Notes under the pieces: model-generated | Told to the model about the DNA's origin: nothing | What the model saw: the letters and a program-made list of their open reading frames with translations, nothing else | Databases searched by the model: none | Translations under genes and position numbers: made by a program | DNA from: Pseudomonadota bacterium | GTDB lineage: Bacteria > Pseudomonadota > Gammaproteobacteria > Acidiferrobacterales > Sulfurifustaceae | Assembly: GCA_020354085.1 (NCBI GenBank) | Contig: CP070641.1 | Span: 272,617 to 281,481 of the forward strand | DNA: 8,865 nt | Direction: 5' to 3' | In this document: positions 1 to 7,795 of the stretch, piece after piece | Numbering within the stretch: the stretch's first letter is position 1 | How the letters are laid out: each line of letters opens with the position of its first letter

Positions 1-1
1 C

Positions 2-793
2 AACGGCATCTCCATGATCATCTTTGCCGGAATCGTGGCGGGCCTGCCGAGCGCGGTCGCCCAGACCCTGGACCTGGCCGGCCGTGGCACCTATCAGCCG
101 TTGTTCGTCTTGGCCCTGTTCGTCTTGGTAATTGCGGTGACCTGGTTCGTGGTGCTAATGGAACGTGGCCAGCGGCGTATTACGGTCAACTATGCCAAGC
201 GCCAGGTCGGTCGGCGCGTGCTAGGTGGGCAATCGAGCCACCTGCCGCTCAAGATCAACATGGCCGGCGTGATCCCACCGATCTTCGCCTCCTCCATCAT
301 CTTGCTGCCGGCGACCGTCGTGAGCTGGTTCGGGTCGGGCGAGGGCTTGGGTTGGCTTGGCAATATCGCTACCACGCTGTCGCCGGGACAGCCGATCTAC
401 GTCATGTTGTACGGCGGTTTTATTGTTTTCTTCTGCTTCTTCTACACGGCCCTGGTGTTTAACCCCAAGGAGACGGCGGAGAATCTTAAGAAGTCCGGTG
501 CCTTTATCCCCGGCATCCGCCCGGGCGATCAGACCGCGGGCTACATCGACGGTGTGATGTCACGGTTGACCCTCTCCGGCGCGATCTATGTCACGTTGGT
601 CTGCCTGTTGCCGGAGTTCCTGCATATTCGCTTTAACGTGCCGTTCTATTTCGGCGGCACGTCGCTATTGATCGTGGTGGTGGTGTGCATGGATTTTATG
701 GCGCAGGTGCAGGCGCGCCTCATGTCCCACCAGTACGAGAGTCTGCTGCGCAAGGCCAATTTGACCGGCGGCGGCATGGGTATCCCGAGCTAG
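2..793 (+). CDS. secY: Protein translocase subunit SecY (3' part; 5' end outside window)
   Basis: SecY is the pore-forming subunit of the SecYEG inner-membrane channel. It passes unfolded precursors to the periplasm and inserts membrane proteins. The reading frame is open from base 2 (NGIS, then M at 14), so the ATG at 14 is an internal methionine and the true start lies upstream. About 263 C-terminal residues are visible, against roughly 440 for a full protein. The visible part starts in the conserved NGISxIIFAGIVAGLP segment. It contains the cytoplasmic loop ERGQRR, the NMAGVIPPIFASSI segment, FFYTALVFNP, the ribosome- and SecA-contacting loop PGIRPGDQT, and the C-terminal PFYFGGTSLLIVVVV helix followed by MDFMAQVQ. 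Several strongly hydrophobic helices are evident. It ends with TAG at 791 and is followed 16 bases later by rpmJ, as at the end of the spc ribosomal protein operon. Identification is near certain. Confidence 0.98.
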   Translation, partial: NGISMIIFAGIVAGLPSAVAQTLDLAGRGTYQPLFVLALFVLVIAVTWFVVLMERGQRRITVNYAKRQVGRRVLGGQSSHLPLKINMAGVIPPIFASSIILLPATVVSWFGSGEGLGWLGNIATTLSPGQPIYVMLYGGFIVFFCFFYTALVFNPKETAENLKKSGAFIPGIRPGDQTAGYIDGVMSRLTLSGAIYVTLVCLLPEFLHIRFNVPFYFGGTSLLIVVVVCMDFMAQVQARLMSHQYESLLRKANLTGGGMGIPS

Positions 794-809
794 GGAATTG
801 GAGTGAGAA

Positions 810-923
810 ATGAAGGTTAGAGCATCGGTAAAGAAGCTGTGCCGCAACTGCAAGATCGTGCGGCGCAAGCGCGTGGTACGGGTAATTTGTTCCGACCCGA
901 CCCACAAGCAAAAGCAGGGCTAA
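810..923 (+). CDS. rpmJ: Large ribosomal subunit protein L36 (zinc-ribbon form)
   Basis: L36 is the smallest protein of the 50S subunit and stabilises 23S rRNA folding. The 37-residue product begins MKVRASVKKLCRNC and ends SDPTHKQKQG, the usual length and pattern. It keeps the zinc-ribbon ligands C11, C14, C27 and H32, so it is the zinc-binding (C+) type rather than the cysteine-free paralogue that many bacteria express under zinc starvation. A good ribosome binding site (GGAG at 800-803) lies six bases before the ATG. It follows secY by 16 bases and is the last gene of the spc operon. The next gene, rpsM, starts 99 bases downstream behind its own apparent promoter. Confidence 0.97.
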   Translation: MKVRASVKKLCRNCKIVRRKRVVRVICSDPTHKQKQG

Positions 924-936
924 CTGTTGGTAACGG

Positions 937-965
937 TTGATATTTCAGGCGCCGGGCACTAGAAT
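937..965 (+). promoter_or_regulatory. Sigma70-type promoter of the alpha operon (upstream of rpsM)
   Basis: The -35 element TTGATA (937-942) and -10 element TAGAAT (960-965) each differ from consensus at one position and are separated by exactly 17 bp. Initiation is expected near 972. The bases between the -10 element and that point (TCGGCG) are GC-rich. Such a discriminator is typical of ribosomal promoters repressed by ppGpp and DksA in the stringent response. In E. coli the alpha operon also has its own promoter in the rpmJ-rpsM gap, so position and quality agree. The start site itself is inferred. Confidence 0.8.
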
Positions 966-976
966 TCGGCGCTTTT
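947..976 (+). terminator. Weak terminator-like hairpin at the end of the spc operon
   Basis: Bases 949-954 (GCGCCG) pair with 967-972 (CGGCGC) around a 12-base loop. Two further weaker pairs at the base (947-948 with 973-974) are possible. The stem runs into TTTT (973-976). Transcripts reading through from rpmJ could be attenuated here. The stem overlaps the alpha promoter spacer and -10 element, so only read-through RNA would contain it. The large loop and short U run make it a weak terminator at best. Confidence 0.3.
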
Positions 977-983
977 CCGCGCC

Positions 984-1031
984 CCGGACCCAGGTCCGGC
1001 GGGCGTGACAACGGAGGGGCTCATGGCCCGT
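984..1031 (+). promoter_or_regulatory. Candidate structured leader controlling rpsM translation (possible S4 target)
   Basis: Downstream of the predicted start site, CCGGAC (984-989) pairs with GTCCGG (994-999) as a tight hairpin. Immediately after it, CGGGC (1000-1004) is complementary to GCCCG (1026-1030), codons 2-3 of rpsM, with a possible extra G-U pair at 999/1031. That pairing would enclose the ribosome binding site (GGAGG, 1013-1017) and the ATG at 1023. In E. coli S4 represses the alpha operon through a pseudoknot that uses the first rpsM codons. The complementarity here is seen directly. Its role in S4 control is inferred, and the fold has not been modelled. Confidence 0.35.
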
Positions 1032-1403
1032 ATTGCAGGCATCAATCTTCCGAATCAGAAACACATCTTGATCGCGTTGACGGCGATCTATGGCGTCGGT
1101 CGTTCGACCGCGCGCGCGATTTGCGCGGCGTCGGGTGTCCCCGAGAACAAAATGGTCAAGGACATGACCGAGGCGGAAGTCGACAAGCTGCGCATCGAGG
1201 TCGCCAAGCATACGGTCGAGGGTGACCTGCGTCGCCAGACCTCGATGAACATCAAGCGCCTCATGGACCTCGGCACCTATCGCGGCATGCGTCATCGTCG
1301 CGGCCTACCGGTGCGCGGTCAACGCACGCGCACCAACTCGCGCACCCGCAAGGGCCCGCGCAAGGGCGTGGTGCGCGGTACCGGCAAACCAGCTGGCGCT
1401 TAA
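1023..1403 (+). CDS. rpsM: Small ribosomal subunit protein S13
   Basis: S13 sits in the head of the 30S subunit, contacts 16S rRNA and the P-site tRNA, and forms a bridge to the 50S subunit. The 126-residue product starts MARIAGINLPNQKH. It holds the conserved IYGVGRSTA segment and the basic family signature LGTYRGMRHRRGLPVRGQRT followed by RTNSRTRKGP. Its C-terminal tail (KGVVRGTGKPAGA) is some eight residues longer than in the 118-residue E. coli protein. An in-frame GTG at 1005 would add six residues, but GGAGG at 1013-1017 lies five bases before the ATG at 1023 and the family begins MARIAG, so 1023 is the start. It is the first gene of the alpha operon and the one whose initiation region is the S4 target in E. 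coli. Confidence 0.97.
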   Translation: MARIAGINLPNQKHILIALTAIYGVGRSTARAICAASGVPENKMVKDMTEAEVDKLRIEVAKHTVEGDLRRQTSMNIKRLMDLGTYRGMRHRRGLPVRGQRTRTNSRTRKGPRKGVVRGTGKPAGA

Positions 1404-1430
1404 CGAATTATTTTGGAGTCGCGCAAACCC

Positions 1431-1853
1431 ATGGCCAACAATCCGGCATCTACCCCCGAATCGAGCGGCGCCGCTGCTCCCAAAGCGAAGAAGCGCGTGC
1501 GGCGCAGCGTGTCGGAAGCCATCGCGCATGTTCACGCGTCGTTCAACAACACCATTATTTCGATCACCGACCGCCAGGGCAATGTCCTGTCCTGGGCGAC
1601 CTGCGGCGGCGCGGGCTTCAAGGGTTCGCGCAAGTCGACACCGTTTGCTGCCCAGGTGGCGGCCGACAAGGCCGGGCGCGTGGCGCAGGAATACGGCGTG
1701 CGTTCGGTCGAGGTGCATGTCAAAGGTCCGGGACCGGGTCGCGAGTCGGCGGTGCGGGCGCTGCATGCATTGGGATTCGAGATCAACAACATCATCGACG
1801 TGACGCCGATGCCGCACAACGGGTGCCGGCCGGCCAAGCGTCGGCGTGTTTAA
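1431..1853 (+). CDS. rpsK: Small ribosomal subunit protein S11
   Basis: S11 lies on the platform of the 30S subunit near the mRNA exit path and the Shine-Dalgarno helix. The product has 140 residues, about ten more than the E. coli protein. The extra length is an N-terminal Ala/Pro/Ser-rich stretch (MANNPASTPESSGAAAPKAK). The conserved core starts at KKRVRRSVSEAIAHVHASFNNT, continues with GGAGFKGSRKSTPFAAQ and KGPGPGRESAVRAL, and ends with the family signature DVTPMPHNGCRPAKRRRV. GGAG at 1415-1418 lies 12 bases before the ATG at 1431, a rather long spacing. A TTG at 1413 is in frame, but no binding site lies upstream of it. The gene follows rpsM by 27 bases in the alpha operon. Confidence 0.96.
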   Translation: MANNPASTPESSGAAAPKAKKRVRRSVSEAIAHVHASFNNTIISITDRQGNVLSWATCGGAGFKGSRKSTPFAAQVAADKAGRVAQEYGVRSVEVHVKGPGPGRESAVRALHALGFEINNIIDVTPMPHNGCRPAKRRRV

Positions 1854-1876
1854 GTCATTGACTGGGGTACGTTAGC

Positions 1877-2506
1877 GTGGCGCATTACACCGATTCAAAA
1901 TGCCGTCAGTGCCGGCGCGAAGGCGGCAAGCTGTTTCTGAAGGGCGAGAAGTGTTTCACCGAGAAGTGTCCGGTGGAGAAGCGCGCCTATGCGCCGGGTC
2001 AGCACGGGCAGCGACGCACCCGCGTGTCGGACTACGGCACGCAGCTGCGCGAGAAGCAGAAGCTGCGCCGCATCTACGGTGTGCTCGAGCGGCAGTTCGA
2101 GAACTATTATGCCGAGGCCGCCCGCGCCAAGGGTTCGACTGGCGAGGACCTGCTCAAGATGCTCGAGTCACGCCTCGACAATGTCGTCTACCGCATGGGG
2201 TTCGGCGCCTCGCGCTCCGAGGCCCGTCAGGTGGTGCGCCACAATGGCGTGCAGGTCAATGGCAAGCGCGTGAACATCCCGTCCTATCAGGTGCGCACCA
2301 ACGACATTATTGAGGTCGCCGGCAAGGCCCGCGAACAGCTGCGCGTCAAGGCCGCTCTCGAAGCTGCCGAGCAACGCGGCACGATCCCGGAGTGGCTCGA
2401 GGTCGACATCAAAGCGATGAAGGGCGTGTTCAAGCGCACCCCAGAGCGCAGCGATCTACCTGCCGAGATCAACGAGAGTCTGGTCGTCGCGCTGTACTCG
2501 AAGTAG
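1877..2506 (+). CDS. rpsD: Small ribosomal subunit protein S4 (zinc-binding form)
   Basis: S4 nucleates assembly of the 30S body, helps mRNA unwinding at the entry channel, and in E. coli represses translation of its own operon. The 209-residue length is normal. The N-terminal domain carries C9, C12, C26 and C31 (CRQC, then CFTEKC), a complete zinc site. The E. coli protein lacks this full set. Conserved parts follow: APGQHGQRR, SDYGTQLREKQKLRRIYGVL, an S4 RNA-binding domain at about residues 98-158 (RLDNVVYRMGFGASRSEARQ, VNGKRVNIPSYQV), and the C-terminal KRTPERSDLPAEINE and VALYSK. The start is GTG at 1877, giving MAHYTDSKC as the family requires. GGGG at 1864-1867 is a modest binding site. 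The gene follows rpsK by 23 bases. Confidence 0.97.
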   Translation: MAHYTDSKCRQCRREGGKLFLKGEKCFTEKCPVEKRAYAPGQHGQRRTRVSDYGTQLREKQKLRRIYGVLERQFENYYAEAARAKGSTGEDLLKMLESRLDNVVYRMGFGASRSEARQVVRHNGVQVNGKRVNIPSYQVRTNDIIEVAGKAREQLRVKAALEAAEQRGTIPEWLEVDIKAMKGVFKRTPERSDLPAEINESLVVALYSK

Positions 2507-2535
2507 TCGCCGCGTAAGTCAAGCGAGGAAGGAAT

Positions 2536-3537
2536 ATGCAGAGTTCTGCCACCGATTTTTTAAAGCCGCGCACGGTCGACGTGCAAACCCTCTCGGCCAC
2601 CCACGCCAAGGTGACGCTCGAGCCGCTCGAGCGCGGTTTCGGTTACACGCTCGGCAATGCGTTGCGCCGTATTCTGTTGTCATCGATGCCGGGTTGCGCT
2701 GTGACCGAGGTGAAAATCGACGGCGTGCTGCACGAGTACTCGACCATTGAGGGCGTGCAAGAAGACGTCATCGAGATCCTGCTCAATCTCAAGCAGTTGG
2801 CCCTCAAGATGCACGGGCGTGACGAGGTAACGCTCACGCTCGCGAAGAAGGGTCCGGGCGTGGTCACCGCGGGCGACATCCAGCTCGAGCACGATGTCGA
2901 GGTGGTTAATCCCGGTCACGTGATCGCCACGCTCACCAAGGGTGCGACGCTCAATCTTGAGCTCAAGGTCAATCGCGGTCGCGGCTATGTGCCGGTGACG
3001 GCGCGTCCGCAAGAGGGCGGCCGCACCATCGGCGTCATGCAACTCGACGCCTCCTACAGTCCGATTCGGCGGGTCGCCTACACGGTCGAGAACGCGCGCG
3101 TCGAGCAGCGCACCGACCTCGACAAGTTGATCCTGGATATCGAGACCAATGGCGCGATCGACCCGGAGGAGGCCGTGCGCCGCGCGGCCAATATCCTGCA
3201 GGACCAGATCTCCGTGTTCGTCGATCTCAAGAGCCCGGAATCGCGCAAAGAGGAACGCCGCGAGCCGGAGATGGACCCGCTGCTGCTGCGGCCGGTCGAT
3301 GATCTGGAGCTCACGGTACGCTCGGCCAACTGCCTCAAGGCCGAGAACATCTTCTACATCGGCGATTTGATTCAGAAGACCGAGTTCGAGCTGCTCAAGA
3401 CGCCGAATCTCGGCAAGAAGTCGCTTACCGAGATCAAGGACGTGCTCGCGCAGCATGGCCTGTCGCTCGGCATGAAGCTCGAGAACTGGCCGCCGGCGCA
3501 GCTCAAAGAGAAGTTGGGCGAAGGCGTCCAATCATAG
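2536..3537 (+). CDS. rpoA: DNA-directed RNA polymerase subunit alpha
   Basis: The alpha subunit dimerises to scaffold assembly of beta and beta', and its C-terminal domain contacts UP-element DNA and activators. The product has 333 residues, close to the 329 of E. coli. The N-terminal domain (about 1-235) holds LEPLERGFGYTLGNALRRIL and LLSSMPGCAVTEVKIDGV, the alpha dimer core. A charged linker (SRKEERREPEMDP, about 236-248) leads to the C-terminal domain (about 250-325). There VRSANCLKAE carries R262, the counterpart of E. coli R265, the main DNA contact. TPNLGKKSLTEIKDVL is the helix-hairpin-helix, and LENWPP closes the domain. A strong purine-rich binding site (2525-2533) precedes the ATG. 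The gene lies 29 bases after rpsD, and the rplQ binding site overlaps its stop codon. Confidence 0.98.
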   Translation: MQSSATDFLKPRTVDVQTLSATHAKVTLEPLERGFGYTLGNALRRILLSSMPGCAVTEVKIDGVLHEYSTIEGVQEDVIEILLNLKQLALKMHGRDEVTLTLAKKGPGVVTAGDIQLEHDVEVVNPGHVIATLTKGATLNLELKVNRGRGYVPVTARPQEGGRTIGVMQLDASYSPIRRVAYTVENARVEQRTDLDKLILDIETNGAIDPEEAVRRAANILQDQISVFVDLKSPESRKEERREPEMDPLLLRPVDDLELTVRSANCLKAENIFYIGDLIQKTEFELLKTPNLGKKSLTEIKDVLAQHGLSLGMKLENWPPAQLKEKLGEGVQS

Positions 3538-3549
3538 GCGAGGTTTGTC

Positions 3550-3963
3550 ATGCGTCATCACAAGAGCGGCCGTAAACTGAACCGCACCAGCGCGCATCGT
3601 GGCGCGCTCCACCGCAACCTCGCCTGCGCCTTGCTGCGCTACGAGCAGATCAAGACTACGCTGCCCAAGGCCAAGGAGCTGCGGCGCGTGGCCGAGCCGC
3701 TCATCACGCTCGGCAAGAATGCCACGCTCGCCAATCGTCGTCTCGCCTACGCACGGTTGCGCGATCGCGAACTGGTCGGAAAGCTCTTCGAGGACCTGGG
3801 GCCACGTTTCAAGAACCGCGCTGGCGGCTATTTGCGCATTCTCAAGGCCGGTTACCGCGCCGGCGACCGTGCGCCCATGGCGCTGGTGCAGTTGGTCGAG
3901 CGACCGGCCAAACCCGCGGCCGAGGCCAAGGCACCCAAGGAAGCCGCGGCCAGGACCGAGTAG
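3550..3963 (+). CDS. rplQ: Large ribosomal subunit protein L17
   Basis: L17 lies near the polypeptide exit tunnel of the 50S subunit. The 137-residue product starts MRHHKSGRKLNRTSAHRGAL, the family hallmark. It continues with NLACALLRYEQIKTTLPKAKELR, AEPLITLGK, NRRLAYARL and the GGYLRILKAGYRAGD, APMALVQLV segment. The family core ends at about residue 118. The remaining tail is rich in Ala, Lys and Glu (AKPAAEAKAPKEAAARTE) and makes the protein about ten residues longer than in E. coli. The binding site AGGCGAGG (3536-3543) overlaps the rpoA stop codon, which suggests translational coupling of the two genes. This is the last gene of the alpha operon and is followed 23 bases later by the stem of an intrinsic terminator. 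Confidence 0.97.
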   Translation: MRHHKSGRKLNRTSAHRGALHRNLACALLRYEQIKTTLPKAKELRRVAEPLITLGKNATLANRRLAYARLRDRELVGKLFEDLGPRFKNRAGGYLRILKAGYRAGDRAPMALVQLVERPAKPAAEAKAPKEAAARTE

Positions 3964-3986
3964 CGGAATCAGGATATCAGCGAACG

Positions 3987-4020
3987 CGAAGGCCGGGCCA
4001 ATGCCCGGCCTTCGGCTTTT
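3987..4020 (+). terminator. Intrinsic terminator of the alpha operon
   Basis: Bases 3987-3998 (CGAAGGCCGGGC) pair perfectly with 4003-4014 (GCCCGGCCTTCG). This gives a 12-bp GC-rich stem closed by a CAAT tetraloop, followed by GC and TTTT (4017-4020). It lies 23 bases after the rplQ stop, the expected place for the end of the alpha operon transcript. The T run is short, but the stem is very stable. Confidence 0.9.
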
Positions 4021-4053
4021 CGGGATTGGGGAGCCTGCTGTTAGGCTTGGGGC

Positions 4054-4775
4054 ATGCTTGCCTTGTTTACCGATTTTGGCACCGGCGACCCCTATGCCGG
4101 TCAACTGCACGCCGTGCTCGCCCGTCTGGCGCCCGCGGTCCCGCGGATCGACCTTTTGCACCAGGTGCCAGCCTTCGACGTCCGCGCTGGCGCTTACTTG
4201 CTGCCCGCCTTGGCGAGCCAGTTTCCGACGCCCACCGTGTTTCTGTGCGTGGTCGACCCGGGCGTGGGTGGTTCCCGAGCCCCGATGATGGTCAAGGCCG
4301 ACAAGCACTGGTATGTAGGGCCCGACAATGGACTTTTTACGCTGGTGGCGCGGCGCGCAGCGGCCTGCGTGTGCCACGTGATTCGCTGGCGGCCGGCGGA
4401 ATTGTCGATGAGCTTCCATGGTCGCGATCTGTTCGCGCCGTGCGCGGCGCGCCTGGCCTTGGGCGAGATGCCGGAGGCGGAAGCCGGCGTACTCAGTGTA
4501 CCCAACGGAGACTGGCCGGATGACTGGCCGCAGGTGATCTACATCGATCACTATGGCAATGCCATGACGGGTCTGCGCGCGCAAGTAATGCCAGAAGGGC
4601 AGCGCCTGCGCGTGGGCACAAAGGTTCTGTCTCATGCGCCTGTGTTTGCGCAGGCACCGCCTGGCGCGGCCTTTTGGTACGTGAACTCACTCGGACTTGT
4701 CGAAATCGCCTGCAATCAGGCGAGCGCAGCGCATCAACTGGGTCTGCGCCTGGGCGACCGCGTGGCGATCGCGAA

Positions 4776-4779
<4 letters not shown>
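4054..4779 (+). CDS. S-adenosyl-L-methionine hydrolase (adenosine-forming), DUF62 / SAM hydroxide adenosyltransferase family
   Basis: Members of this family use water to split S-adenosylmethionine into adenosine and methionine. The related fluorinases and chlorinases use halide instead. The 241-residue product opens with LFTDFGTGDPYAGQ. It keeps the DUF62 catalytic triad in place: D68 and R75 in VVDPGVGGSR and H122 in FHGRDLFAP. PDNGLF (90-95), YIDHYGN (163-169) and the C-terminal NSLGLVEIA (211-219) with LGLRLGDRV (229-237) match the two-domain family layout. The D-R-H triad argues for the hydrolase, not a halogenase. No signal peptide is seen, so it should be cytoplasmic. The start is the ATG at 4054; no well-placed binding site is visible (AGG at 4043-4045 at best). 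It begins 33 bases after the alpha-operon terminator and converges on uvrA. Physiological role in this family is unsettled. Confidence 0.9.
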
Positions 4780-7700
<2,921 letters not shown>

Positions 7701-7702
7701 GA

Positions 7703-7731
7703 TTCGGATTCTCAGGCGAACCTGTTACTAT
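7703..7731 (+). promoter_or_regulatory. Candidate extended -10 promoter for the MFS transporter gene
   Basis: On the plus strand, TG (7723-7724), one base, and TACTAT (7726-7731) form an extended -10 element. The upstream hexamer TTCGGA (7703-7708, 17 bp away) is a poor -35 with three matches. It overlaps the uvrA -10 element on the other strand, so the two promoters would compete. Initiation near 7738 would place the inverted repeat at the 5' end of the transporter mRNA. Confidence 0.3.
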
Positions 7732-7756
7732 ACCCGCGTTTTCGCGCCATGCGCAA
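7727..7756 (-). promoter_or_regulatory. Candidate uvrA promoter
   Basis: On the minus strand, TTGCGC (7756-7751) and TATAGT (7732-7727) are separated by 18 bp. The -10 element matches consensus at five of six positions and the -35 at four. Initiation would fall near 7719, giving a leader of about 20 bases before the uvrA ATG. The -35 element lies inside the inverted repeat at 7736-7761. Prediction only. Confidence 0.5.
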
Positions 7757-7761
7757 AACGC
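7736..7761. repeat. Imperfect inverted repeat in the uvrA-yajR divergent region
   Basis: GCGTTTT (7736-7742), a single unpaired C, and GCGC (7744-7747) form the left arm. The right arm is GCGCAAAACGC (7751-7761), and the loop is CAT. This gives 11 complementary pairs with one bulge. It sits between the overlapping divergent promoters and covers the candidate uvrA -35 element. It could be an operator for a dimeric regulator or a leader hairpin of the transporter mRNA. The sequence does not resemble a LexA box. Confidence 0.5.
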
Positions 7762-7795
7762 CAAATTCCCCGGACACTCACCGCCGCCTGCGACC

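Noticed and set aside
1005..1022. GTG at 1005 as the rpsM start
   Set aside because: It would add MTTEGL before the conserved MARIAG and would place the ribosome binding site inside the coding region.
2680..3531. Open minus-strand frame (283 codons) antisense to rpoA
   Set aside because: It is a mirror of the rpoA codon pattern, with no domain and no separate signals. rpoA is certain on the other strand.
3532..4635. Long open frame on the minus strand (367 codons) antisense to rplQ and the SAM hydrolase gene
   Set aside because: It runs through the rplQ terminator and opposite two well-supported genes. It has a His/Arg/Gln-rich composition typical of GC-rich shadows and shows no recognisable domain.
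7722..7737. Possible LexA (SOS) box CTGTTACTATACCCGC
   Set aside because: Only the left half-site matches. The right half lacks ACAG, so I do not call it an operator.
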